A DNA stretch of 35,357 nt from an uncultured Clostridia bacterium (GTDB lineage: Bacteria; Bacillota; Clostridia; TANB77; CAG-508). The notes beneath the pieces are model-generated. The model was given only the letters and a program-made list of their open reading frames with translations. It ran no database searches and had not been told where the DNA came from. Location: the NCBI GenBank assembly GCA_947625895.1, contig CANQPZ010000014.1, positions 1 to 35,357 on the forward strand, read 5' to 3'. The position numbers and the translations under genes are program-made. Of this stretch, positions 1 to 6,877 are shown one piece after another (position 1 is the first letter of the stretch; each line of letters starts with the position of its first letter).

Positions 1-809
1 ACAACTAAAACTCTTTTATTTCCATCTCTATATGATTTTCTTGCCATATCTAATGCAGTTTCATATACAAGTTTTTGATCATCTATCATTACAAATTCTT
101 CATTGCCTTTTAACATACTTGATAATGCATCTTGTAACGACTTAGATGGTCTTATTTTTCCATTTTCAATCATATATAATGTTTCTTTATCGTCACCATA
201 TTTTATATATTTATTTATAAAATCTCTTAACTTTTCTACGTCTCCTTTTATAAAGGCTGGTGCTTTTTCTAAATAGTATTTATAATTATCTGACAATAAT
301 GTTGGAGGAGTTACGGTTAAATAGTTATGAAGATATGCACAAGGATGTAAATCAATCTGTCTATCTTGCACTGTTTCATTATAGTCTTCTATTGTAGTAG
401 CATATGACCATGCTTGGTATGATGGATGTGCAACTTCCCTTAGAGCATGTCCTGTAAATGCTCGTACAATTCCATCTTTTCCATTTACTATATCTGCCTC
501 TGTCCATTGTTTTAATTCAACTATAATAGCTGTATTTTTTAATTGTCCATCTTTACCTGTAATTATAAAATCTACTCTTTTAGATGTATTGGGTATTTTA
601 AATTCAATAGCTATTCCAACATTATTTGGTATATTGTTGTCTATTAAAACTTTCATCATATATTGCATAGAATTATTCCATGCTTTTCTCTCATTTTGAG
701 ATGTATGATATCCCATTTTCTCATAAAATTTTCTATCAATATTTTCTTCAATTTTATCTTGGACAACATCTTCAACAAATAGTTCCTTTGTTGCTTCATA
801 TACTATCAT
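1..809 (-). CDS. DUF2075 / Schlafen-group-3-like nuclease-helicase, N-terminal part (runs off the window)
   Basis: About 269 residues are visible; the gene continues beyond base 1. The start MIVYEATKE and the stretch REVAHPSYQAWSYA match DUF2075 (COG3410, PF09848) proteins as I know them. The N-terminal domain has a PD-(D/E)XK-like pattern: E69, D80 (KRVDFIITG) and E98-L-K100 (IIVELKQW). The last visible residues, KRVLVV, look like the strand leading into a Walker A loop, so the ATPase/helicase part lies outside. I chose ATG at 809 because GGGGG precedes it by 8 bases and it gives the family-typical start. An in-frame ATG at 824 overlaps the upstream stop as TAATG and is the alternative. It is third in an operon with the genes at 824 and 1266. 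Nucleic-acid processing in phage defence is an inference, not shown here. Confidence 0.8.
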   Translation of the reverse strand, partial: MIVYEATKELFVEDVVQDKIEENIDRKFYEKMGYHTSQNERKAWNNSMQYMMKVLIDNNIPNNVGIAIEFKIPNTSKRVDFIITGKDGQLKNTAIIVELKQWTEADIVNGKDGIVRAFTGHALREVAHPSYQAWSYATTIEDYNETVQDRQIDLHPCAYLHNYLTVTPPTLLSDNYKYYLEKAPAFIKGDVEKLRDFINKYIKYGDDKETLYMIENGKIRPSKSLQDALSSMLKGNEEFVMIDDQKLVYETALDMARKSYRDGNKRVLV

Positions 810-823
810 AATAATTGCCCCCA

Positions 824-1255
824 TTAATTATTATCTCTTTTTATATAACCTCCTAAAATATACATTTTAGGAAAATCTTTCTCTTTTTTTCCGTATAAAT
901 CTTTTCTCATTTCAATTATTAATTCTTGAAATAATTGTTCAAATTTTTCTTCATAGTTATCTACATTTTTATATTTTATATGCTTTATTCTATTATCTTG
1001 AAATTGGTATAATTTTTTTAATACGTTTACATTTGCAATAAGAATAAGTCGATTAAATGCTTTATTCTCTTTTAATGTAGATTCTCTATCATTGTAATTT
1101 ACATTATCACTTATACAATCAATATATTCAAAATAACTTTTTTCTTTTAATTTTCTTTCTGCATATTTTAATTCGTTTTTCTTAGAGAAGTAATTTGTTA
1201 AGCATACAGTTATTACAGTTGTTACTGTACCTATTATAGCTATAATTATTTCCAT
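824..1255 (-). CDS. Small single-pass membrane protein between dNTP pyrophosphatase and DUF2075 genes
   Basis: The protein has 143 residues. Residues 3-23 form one hydrophobic segment right at the N terminus, followed by a charged helical region (about 24-50) and a mostly helical C-terminal part containing LIIEMRKDL (112-120). A short N-terminal membrane anchor with a late (M/I)RKDL motif recalls small uncharacterised proteins often seen in accessory and defence regions; this is from memory and unchecked. No enzyme motif is visible. It starts 10 bases after the pyrophosphatase stop, and its TAA overlaps an in-frame ATG of the DUF2075 gene, so the three genes are very likely co-transcribed and translationally coupled. 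Function unknown; a membrane-tethered sensor or effector is one possibility. Confidence 0.75.
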   Translation of the reverse strand: MEIIIAIIGTVTTVITVCLTNYFSKKNELKYAERKLKEKSYFEYIDCISDNVNYNDRESTLKENKAFNRLILIANVNVLKKLYQFQDNRIKHIKYKNVDNYEEKFEQLFQELIIEMRKDLYGKKEKDFPKMYILGGYIKRDNN

Positions 1256-1265
1256 ATTATTCTTC

Positions 1266-1583
1266 CTATAATTTATTATATTTTGTACTTATTCCTTTTG
1301 CTTTTTCTACTGGATATTTTTTCTTTGTTTTATCTAATTTCTTTAATATTATTTCTTCAGGATTTACATTTAACTTCATTGCCATCTGAATACAATATGT
1401 AAAAACATCTGCTAATTCTTCACAAACTTCTTCTTTATTATAATTTTCACTATTCCATTGGAAGCATTCCAATAGTTCTCCAGATTCTATTGCTATTGAT
1501 TTTGCAAGGTTTTCTGGTGAATGAAATTGATCCCAGTCTCTTTCTTCATTAAATTGTTTTATTTCTTTCATTAATTCTTCCAT
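1266..1583 (-). CDS. MazG-like / DCTPP1 (RS21-C6)-type nucleotide pyrophosphohydrolase
   Basis: This 105-residue protein is an all-alpha NTP pyrophosphatase, expected to convert (d)NTP to (d)NMP plus pyrophosphate with Mg2+. The metal-binding pattern is clear: E33-x2-E36 in ESGELLE and E56-x2-D59 in EELADV. The leading ERDWDQFHSPENLAKS and the end KYPVEKAKG are typical of the DCTPP1/RS21-C6 branch, whose known members prefer dCTP and modified dCTP. Length fits a single MazG-like domain. ATG is preceded by AAAGGTG. It is first in an operon with a small membrane protein and a DUF2075 nuclease-helicase. A housecleaning role is the default; in this setting nucleotide depletion or removal of modified phage nucleotides is a reasonable inference. 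Confidence 0.88.
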   Translation of the reverse strand: MEELMKEIKQFNEERDWDQFHSPENLAKSIAIESGELLECFQWNSENYNKEEVCEELADVFTYCIQMAMKLNVNPEEIILKKLDKTKKKYPVEKAKGISTKYNKL

Positions 1584-1618
1584 ATAATTTCACCTTTATA
1601 AATATTTTTCTGTTACAC

Positions 1619-1671
1619 TTTATATCATAAATTCCATAATTAAACAATAAGAATTTGTCAAATTTTGTCAA
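1619..1671 (-). promoter_or_regulatory. Candidate promoter region of the pyrophosphatase-DUF2075 operon
   Basis: Two TTGACA hexamers read on the minus strand (1661-1656 and 1671-1666), exactly 10 bases apart as a direct repeat. The nearer one has only TATGGA at 17 bases. A second reading is TTGTTT (1647-1642), 17 bases, TATAAA (1624-1619). Which is used cannot be decided by eye. Confidence 0.4.
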
Positions 1672-1694
1672 TTTTGGACATGCCTGAAAATAAC

Positions 1695-1723
1695 AAAAGA
1701 GCCATAAAATTTATGACTCTTTT
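1695..1723 (-). terminator. Rho-independent terminator downstream of the HlyC/CNNM gene
   Basis: Arms 1695-1705 and 1713-1723 pair over 11 positions with one G.U/A.C exception and a 7-base loop. In minus orientation the stem ends in a short U-rich run. It closes the transcript from 1806-3146 before the next operon's promoter. Confidence 0.7.
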
Positions 1724-1805
1724 CTATATTTAAAATCTACTTTTTTAGCGAATCTTTCTCTCTTTAACTCACATTATTTTTATCTATTATTTGCAATTTG
1801 AAGCC

Positions 1806-3146
1806 CTACTCTTCCTCTTCTTTCTCATCCTCATGTTCTTCTCTCTTATGCTTGCAAGCCTTTATCTTCAAAATTGCATTATCTTGGCACTGCATTATTT
1901 TGTAAGTAACATCTTTTGTTTCAATTATTGGCTTCTCATGTTTGCCAGGAATTCTGTTTAAAATTGTTAGTAAGTATCCAGAAATCGTATCATAATCCCC
2001 ATCTGGAATTGAAACATCTAGTAGTTTTTCCACTTCATACACAGGGTAGTCCCCTTCGATGACATATACATCGTCAGAAACTTTTTCAAATTTGTCATCT
2101 ATAACATCATACTCGTCGTAGATTTCACCAACAAGCTCTTCAACAATGTCTTCCATTGTTATTATTCCTGCTGTTCCACCATGTTCGTCCACAACAATTG
2201 CAATTTGCTTTTTACTTTTTCTCAATTCTTCAAAAACGTCATCAATGTGAACTGATTCTGGAACATAGTATGCTTCTTTCATAATTGTTTGTAATTTTAG
2301 TCTTTTATTTTTTAGGCTTGTTATCAAGTCTTTAACATAAACTATACCTTTAATGTTATCAATGTTTTCTTCGTAAACTGGTATTCTGCTAAATCTTGTA
2401 TCTTCTCTTATTTCTTCAATCGCGTCTGATATTGATAAATTTATGTCTAATGCAAATATCTCTTTTCTTGGGATCATTACTTCTGAAGCAATTTTGTCGT
2501 TGAATTCAAAAACATTGTCTATCATTTCTTTTTCATCTTTATCTATTGAGCCTTTTTCTTCTCCAACATCTACCATCATTCTTATTTCTTCTTCAGTAAC
2601 TGTTTCTTCTTCAACTTCTTTAATTCCAAATAATCTTGAAACTATTTCTGTTGAAATTGTTAATAATTTAACTAATGGTGCTGTTATTATAGAAATAAAT
2701 CTTAATATTCCAACTGATGCGAATGCTAATTTTTCTGAGTATTTCATTGCAATTCTTTTTGGAACTAGTTCTCCAAATATTAACGTAAAGTATGATAAAA
2801 TCAATGTAATAATTATAATTGCTATGTTATGCCACACTTCAAATGAGAAAAATGTAAATGTGCTTGCAAGTACTGGTGTTAGATCATCTGCAAAGGCATT
2901 TGAAGCAAATGCACTTGATAAAAATCCTGCAAGTGTTACTCCAATTTGTATTGTAGATAAAAATTTACTTGGATTTTTCAACATCTTCTTGATGCTTTTG
3001 GCTTTTTTATTTCCTTCTTTTGCTTGTTTATCTATTTTTAAATCGTTTAATGAAATAAATGCTATCTCTGTTGCAGAGAAAAATGCATTTAAAAGAATTA
3101 AAATTATTAAAACTATTAATTGAACCAATGTTTTCACAACTCCCAA
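1806..3146 (-). CDS. HlyC/CorC (CNNM) family membrane protein with CBS pair
   Basis: 446 residues in the usual order for the family: a DUF21/CNNM membrane domain with about four hydrophobic segments (roughly 1-190, including NAFFSATEIAF and FGELVPKRIA), two CBS motifs (about 215-345, with EVMIPRKEIF and VVDEHGGTAGIITMEDIVEELVGEI), and a C-terminal CorC_HlyC domain (about 350-425), ending in an acidic tail. Relatives are linked to Mg2+ or other divalent cation transport; the older name hemolysin is historical. The start is unclear: TTG at 3146 lies only a few bases after the predicted transcription start. GTG 3137 is too close to GGGAG, and TTG 3128 sits 11 bases after GGGAG; either would shorten the protein by 3 or 6 residues. 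Confidence 0.93.
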   Translation of the reverse strand: MGVVKTLVQLIVLIILILLNAFFSATEIAFISLNDLKIDKQAKEGNKKAKSIKKMLKNPSKFLSTIQIGVTLAGFLSSAFASNAFADDLTPVLASTFTFFSFEVWHNIAIIIITLILSYFTLIFGELVPKRIAMKYSEKLAFASVGILRFISIITAPLVKLLTISTEIVSRLFGIKEVEEETVTEEEIRMMVDVGEEKGSIDKDEKEMIDNVFEFNDKIASEVMIPRKEIFALDINLSISDAIEEIREDTRFSRIPVYEENIDNIKGIVYVKDLITSLKNKRLKLQTIMKEAYYVPESVHIDDVFEELRKSKKQIAIVVDEHGGTAGIITMEDIVEELVGEIYDEYDVIDDKFEKVSDDVYVIEGDYPVYEVEKLLDVSIPDGDYDTISGYLLTILNRIPGKHEKPIIETKDVTYKIMQCQDNAILKIKACKHKREEHEDEKEEEE

Positions 3147-3157
3147 TCTTTTTTCTT

Positions 3158-3186
3158 AATATATCATTTATATATGTTTTGTGCAA
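3158..3186 (-). promoter_or_regulatory. Promoter of the HlyC/CNNM gene
   Basis: TTGCAC (3186-3181), 17 bases, TATATT (3163-3158). It sits in the gap between the HD gene stop and the HlyC start and would give a very short leader. Confidence 0.6.
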
Positions 3187-3197
3187 ATTCTAATTTA

Positions 3198-3761
3198 CTA
3201 GTTATCAAACGTTTCTTTATACAATATTTCAACTAAATTTACTATGTCTCTATCGTAAATTCTCTTAGATTCTTCAAAATATAAGATTTCTGTTTTCAAT
3301 TTTGGCAATAGTTTTATTATTTCATCTAGGTTTTGTTTATTTCTTATACAATTTAACCATCTTTTTTGCCCAATCCATGATAATTTATCTGCATCTTTTA
3401 TCAACAATCCTTCTACAGTTTTAGGATTCATATTCCACTTATGATTTTCTATTGCTTTGTAGCATTTATCAATGAATTCACTTTTATATTGGCTTTTTTC
3501 TAATTCCTCTTTTAACATTTCTGCTGATACTTTTTCGTGCATTCCTATTGTTTTAGTTCTACCAACATCATGCCAATATGCGCTTATAATACAGACTTCT
3601 TTATCTATATCTAATTCTATTTTTTCTAATAGCTCTTTTGTGTAGTTTACTACGTCTTCCATATGATTAATGTCGTGTTCTTTGTCGTCTATAGAATTCA
3701 TATAATTTTTTGCAATTTCTATTATTCTCTTATGTTTATTTTCTATTTCGTCGAATGTCAT
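3198..3761 (-). CDS. HD-domain phosphohydrolase
   Basis: 187 residues with a single HD domain. H33 (HMEDVV), the H64-D65 pair (YWHDVGR) and a later Asp in KDADKL provide the usual metal ligands. The family includes small HD hydrolases acting on nucleotides or phosphorylated metabolites; the substrate cannot be read from sequence. ATG is preceded by AGAGGAAAG. It lies 51 bases before the HlyC gene, which has its own candidate promoter, and 69 bases after the patatin gene, so it may belong to the patatin transcript. Confidence 0.85.
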   Translation of the reverse strand: MTFDEIENKHKRIIEIAKNYMNSIDDKEHDINHMEDVVNYTKELLEKIELDIDKEVCIISAYWHDVGRTKTIGMHEKVSAEMLKEELEKSQYKSEFIDKCYKAIENHKWNMNPKTVEGLLIKDADKLSWIGQKRWLNCIRNKQNLDEIIKLLPKLKTEILYFEESKRIYDRDIVNLVEILYKETFDN

Positions 3762-3830
3762 TATTATTCTTTCCTCTAATTTTCAAATTATTATATCCTC
3801 GTTGTCATCTATTCTTCATTTTCATAACTT

Positions 3831-4673
3831 CTATTTTTCAATGTATTTTTTAAGTTCTTTTATTTTGTTTTTTGCATCTTCTATCCCCAAGTTATACATC
3901 TCTTGTAGTTTTTCTGGGTCTCTTTCTATTCTTTTTATTTTTATTGTTTTAGTTGGTCTAATTACAAATATTGATTTTTCTTTTTCTAATTCTATAACTT
4001 TTTCAACTGAATTATTATAGTTTATATATCTATTATTAATTGTTTTGGCTAGGTTTGGATATTTTTTATAAAATATTTTAGCAATCATTTTATTTGGTTT
4101 CTTTTTTCTATACTCAATTGGTCTTGTAAGAACTACAATTATTTTATCAAAGCCTAGTTCTTTACATTTTTCAACAGGAATGCTGTCTGAAATTCCTCCA
4201 TCTAAATATTTCTTATTCTCATATTCAACAATTTTTGAAACGTATGGCATTGCTGATGTTGCTCTTAGAAGTTCCATTTGTTTAAAGACATCTTTTACTT
4301 TAATATATTCCGCTTCTCCTGTCTCAACATTCGTAACTGTTGCAAAGAAATCTGTATTTGATTTTTCAAATGTTTCTTCATCAAATTTATCTAATTTAGT
4401 TGGTACTTCATAAAATGCAAAGTCACTATTTATTATATTTCCTGTTTTTATTAATGATTTCATTCCCATATATCTTTTATCTTTTGCATATTTCTTGTTA
4501 TATCTAATTACTCTTCCTCTTTGTTTTGATAATAAATTTACCCCAAACAAAACTCCGGCAGAAACTCCAATTATGCCATCTACTTTTATGTTTTCATCAA
4601 TGAAAACGTCTAAAACTCCTGCTGTATACATTCCTCTCATTGCTCCGCCTTCTAATACTAAACCAACTTTCAT
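3831..4673 (-). CDS. Patatin-like phospholipase
   Basis: 280 residues of the bacterial YjjU/RssA-type patatin family, serine acyl hydrolases with a Ser-Asp dyad. The oxyanion loop is EGGAMRG (8-14), the nucleophile is S38 in GVSAG, and the second dyad residue is D158 in the DGG box (YLDGGISDS). No signal peptide is visible, so it probably acts at the inner face of the membrane on phospholipid. The C-terminal 100 residues are basic and helical. ATG is preceded by AAGGGAAAA. Its promoter lies back to back with that of tRNA-Gly. Confidence 0.9.
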   Translation of the reverse strand: MKVGLVLEGGAMRGMYTAGVLDVFIDENIKVDGIIGVSAGVLFGVNLLSKQRGRVIRYNKKYAKDKRYMGMKSLIKTGNIINSDFAFYEVPTKLDKFDEETFEKSNTDFFATVTNVETGEAEYIKVKDVFKQMELLRATSAMPYVSKIVEYENKKYLDGGISDSIPVEKCKELGFDKIIVVLTRPIEYRKKKPNKMIAKIFYKKYPNLAKTINNRYINYNNSVEKVIELEKEKSIFVIRPTKTIKIKRIERDPEKLQEMYNLGIEDAKNKIKELKKYIEK

Positions 4674-4714
4674 TTTATTTTCCCTTCTAGTTTAATTGCC
4701 CTAATTTTTTGTAA

Positions 4715-4743
4715 ATAATATCATAAACATATACCTTTTTCAA
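4715..4743 (-). promoter_or_regulatory. Promoter of the patatin gene
   Basis: TTGAAA (4743-4738), 17 bases, TATTAT (4720-4715). Its -35 box is only 7 bases from the -35 box of the divergent tRNA-Gly promoter. Confidence 0.65.
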
Positions 4744-4750
4744 TTTTCTA

Positions 4751-4779
4751 TTGACAAATGGCAAATCATCCTTTATAAT
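4751..4779 (+). promoter_or_regulatory. Consensus promoter of tRNA-Gly
   Basis: TTGACA (4751-4756), 17 bases, TATAAT (4774-4779): both hexamers perfect and spacing ideal, as expected for a stable RNA gene. The mature tRNA begins 21 bases after the -10 box. Confidence 0.9.
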
Positions 4780-4800
4780 CTATACTTGTCAGGGGAACAT

Positions 4801-4874
<74 letters not shown>

Positions 4875-4891
4875 TCAATATAGATGTTCAT

Positions 4892-4929
4892 ACAAAAAAA
4901 GTCCAATCAATCGATTGGCTTTTTTTGTA
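4892..4929 (+). terminator. Terminator of tRNA-Gly
   Basis: Arms around CCAATC and GATTGG with an AATC loop, flanked by A7 on the left and T7 on the right. It lies 17 bases after the tRNA and before the Nudix gene. Confidence 0.85.
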
Positions 4930-4967
4930 CACTAAAATCTTTTTTTGAAATAGGAGAATTTATATTT

Positions 4968-5420
4968 ATGAAACCTGTAAGAAAAGCTGTTAGAACTTTT
5001 TTAATAAGCAATAATAAGGTTGTGGCAATACAATATACTTCAAGTAATAATAAGGATTTTTATGATATTCCTGGTGGAAAAATTGAAGAAGGCGAATCTT
5101 CTGTTGATGCTGCTATAAGAGAATTTAAAGAAGAAACAACAATGGATATTTTAAATCCAAAATATGCTGGAAATTTAATTATTGAGTATCCAGAGAGAAT
5201 TTTTGATATTGATATTTATCTTGCAAATGAGTATTCAGGAAAGCCATCAGAAGTAAAAGATAATGTAGCAATTTGGATAGATATTGATGATCTTTTGAAA
5301 AAGGAAAAGATTTTTTCAATTGTACATCTATTAGATGAAGATCATCGTTCTAATTTATTAAATTTATCAAATTTGAAATGTCATTTTATCGTAGACGAGA
5401 ATCATAAGAAGATAAATTAA
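4968..5420 (+). CDS. Nudix hydrolase (imperfect Nudix box)
   Basis: 150 residues. The Nudix box runs G37-x5-E43-x7-R51-E52-F53-K54-E55-E56, but the final conserved Gly is T58 (EETTM), a deviation that may alter loop geometry while keeping the catalytic Glu residues. Known Nudix enzymes cleave nucleoside diphosphates linked to another moiety; the substrate here is not predictable. The start is ATG 4968 with AGGAGA at 4952. The frame stays open upstream to 4884, but that part covers the tRNA terminator and lacks a ribosome site. The adjacent tRNA terminator means transcription from the tRNA promoter is mostly blocked; no strong promoter of its own was found. Confidence 0.88.
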   Translation: MKPVRKAVRTFLISNNKVVAIQYTSSNNKDFYDIPGGKIEEGESSVDAAIREFKEETTMDILNPKYAGNLIIEYPERIFDIDIYLANEYSGKPSEVKDNVAIWIDIDDLLKKEKIFSIVHLLDEDHRSNLLNLSNLKCHFIVDENHKKIN

Positions 5421-5457
5421 ACTTTTAGATCTGAATATTTAAAGTATTTTTCTTTTA

Positions 5458-5486
5458 TTGACACTTTTTTGTCTATATATTATTAT
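5458..5486 (+). promoter_or_regulatory. Promoter of the orphan membrane-protein gene
   Basis: TTGACA (5458-5463), 17 bases, TATTAT (5481-5486), 34 bases ahead of the start codon. Confidence 0.75.
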
Positions 5487-5520
5487 TGATATATAAATAT
5501 TTTAGGAGAATTATATTTGT

Positions 5521-5868
5521 ATGGTTTATATACTTGGTTTTTTTTGTTTTTTATTATTAATTGGTTTAGCTTTTCTTATTTATATACTAATACTTAAATT
5601 AATAAATAAATTATTTTTGAAAGATAGAAAAATTGATTTTAAAGAATTTTTTATAGGCTGGTGTATTGTTTTTATAATCAATTTATTCGCTGTTGTAACA
5701 GATAAACCTTTTGCAATAGGTTTGAAAGTTAGTCCGTATTCTGATGGTGGTGAGACTTCCAGATATTATTCTCTAGGCTATATTGTAACTGTTGTAGATC
5801 CTTATATTGACAGTTCTAATATGCCTACTTCAGTATATTTTTTCAATTTAGATTTAAAAAATAAATAA
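5521..5868 (+). CDS. Small two-segment membrane protein, unknown function
   Basis: I do not recognise this 115-residue protein. Residues 1-32 and about 44-61 are hydrophobic membrane segments separated by a short basic loop (KDRKIDFKE). The remaining 55 residues are polar and aromatic-rich (SDGGETSRYYSLGYIVTVV) and probably fold outside the cell. ATG is preceded by AGGAGA. It is a single-gene unit with its own promoter and a strong terminator at 5871. Good initiation signals support it as real. Confidence 0.7.
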   Translation: MVYILGFFCFLLLIGLAFLIYILILKLINKLFLKDRKIDFKEFFIGWCIVFIINLFAVVTDKPFAIGLKVSPYSDGGETSRYYSLGYIVTVVDPYIDSSNMPTSVYFFNLDLKNK

Positions 5869-5870
5869 AA

Positions 5871-5901
5871 AAATAGCTTGCTAGATTTTAGCAAGCTATT
5901 T
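5871..5901. terminator. Bidirectional terminator between membrane-protein gene and tRNA-fMet
   Basis: A perfect 13-base-pair stem (5871-5883 with 5889-5901) with loop GATTT. T-runs follow on both strands, strongest in minus orientation, so it closes both the gene at 5521 and the convergent tRNA. Confidence 0.9.
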
Positions 5902-5908
5902 ATATTTT

Positions 5909-5984
5909 TGGTTGCGGGGGATAGACTCGAACTATCGACCTTTGGGTTATGAGCCCAACGAGCTGCCAACTGCTCCACCCCGCG
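5909..5984 (-). tRNA. Initiator tRNA-Met (fMet, anticodon CAT)
   Basis: 76 bases, cloverleaf complete with encoded CCA. Initiator hallmarks are present: C1 facing A72 (a mismatch at the acceptor end) and three consecutive G-C pairs closing the anticodon stem (TTGGG-CTCATAA-CCCAA). The T arm has GTTCGAG. It is a single-gene unit. Confidence 0.97.
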
Positions 5985-5998
5985 ATGTTAACGTTATT

Positions 5999-6027
5999 AT
6001 TATATAAAGTTTTTGCGTATTTGTCAA
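5999..6027 (-). promoter_or_regulatory. Consensus promoter of tRNA-fMet
   Basis: TTGACA (6027-6022), 17 bases, TATAAT (6004-5999); both hexamers are perfect. The tRNA starts 14 bases downstream of the -10 box. Confidence 0.9.
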
Positions 6028-6120
6028 CATTTTTTATGTATTTAGTGCATTTTTATTTCTTTTTCTTTTATATTTTATTCAAATTTTTTTGTTATATTCA
6101 TTCTTTTTAAAATTTAGATA

Positions 6121-6159
6121 AATGCATCTCATTTATTATTATTCTAAATGAGATGCATT
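6121..6159 (-). terminator. Terminator of comEA
   Basis: A perfect 15-base-pair stem (6121-6135 with 6145-6159) and 9-base loop just past the comEA stop. The U tract in minus orientation is weak, so efficiency is uncertain. Confidence 0.65.
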
Positions 6160-6169
6160 TTTATTTGTC

Positions 6170-6793
6170 TTATTTTACTTTTATATTGTTTTTTATGTTA
6201 TTAAATTTTGCTTCTCCAATTCCTGGCACATTCATTAGGTCTTCTATTTTTGAAAATTTTCCATTTTGATTTCTATATTCTACTATATTTTTTGAAAGTG
6301 TTTCTCCTATACCATTAAGGCTTTGAAGTTCTTCTGGATCTGCTTTATTTATATTTACAATTTCATCTGTTTCTTCTGTGTTTTCTTCTATTCCTTCTGT
6401 TCCATCATCAATTATTTCTGTTTCTTCTGGCTCGTTTAAGTTTGGAATGTATATCTTTTGTCCATCTTCTAGTTCATATGCAAGATTTACTTTTTTAATA
6501 TTTGCTGCATCTGTTAATCCTCCTGCTTTATCTATTGCATCTGATATTCTACTTCCATAATCTAGTTCAATTACTCCTTCTTGTGCTACTTCACCAGTAA
6601 TATATACTACTATTTTTCCATCGTCTTCTTCTAGATTTTCTTCTGTTTCTTCTGAAATAATATTTAGCGTTGGCGTATCTTCTGTATTTTTATTTTGATA
6701 ATTTAAATCTAATATTTTTACAATTATTAAAATTGCAACTATTGCTGCTATGCCAATTATTATATATTTTTTCTTTTCTATTTTATCAAACAT
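6170..6793 (-). CDS. comEA: ComEA-type competence DNA-binding protein
   Basis: 207 residues. One N-terminal membrane anchor (about 10-27), an acidic linker, an SLBB domain (about 61-118, IVVYITGEVAQEGVIEL onward), a second acidic linker, and a C-terminal tandem helix-hairpin-helix (145-207: VNINKADPEELQSLNGIG, then VPGIGEAKF). ComEA binds incoming double-stranded DNA at the outer face of the membrane during uptake. ATG 6793 is preceded by AAAGGAG; the frame is open further upstream but without a ribosome site. No comEB/comEC follows, so the gene is separated from the rest of the usual com operon. It is divergent from the carboxypeptidase gene. Confidence 0.9.
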   Translation of the reverse strand: MFDKIEKKKYIIIGIAAIVAILIIVKILDLNYQNKNTEDTPTLNIISEETEENLEEDDGKIVVYITGEVAQEGVIELDYGSRISDAIDKAGGLTDAANIKKVNLAYELEDGQKIYIPNLNEPEETEIIDDGTEGIEENTEETDEIVNINKADPEELQSLNGIGETLSKNIVEYRNQNGKFSKIEDLMNVPGIGEAKFNNIKNNIKVK

Positions 6794-6819
6794 TTTTATA
6801 CTCCTTTCCAAAAATTCTA

Positions 6820-6848
6820 TTGTTTTTTGTCGAAAAATAAGGTATATT
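6820..6848 (+). promoter_or_regulatory. Candidate promoter of the DD-carboxypeptidase gene
   Basis: TTGTTT (6820-6825), 17 bases, TATATT (6843-6848). GAGGAGAG follows before the ATG at 6878. The -35 box is imperfect. Confidence 0.55.
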
Positions 6849-6877
6849 AATTTTATATTTATTATGAGGAGAGACAA

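Noticed and set aside
2443..3123. Long open frame on the plus strand opposite the HlyC/CNNM gene.
   Set aside because: It mirrors the AT-rich coding strand, has no ribosome site or family resemblance, while the minus-strand gene has clear domains.
4884..4967. Upstream extension of the Nudix reading frame.
   Set aside because: It is the tRNA-Gly terminator read as codons; the AGGAGA site supports ATG 4968.
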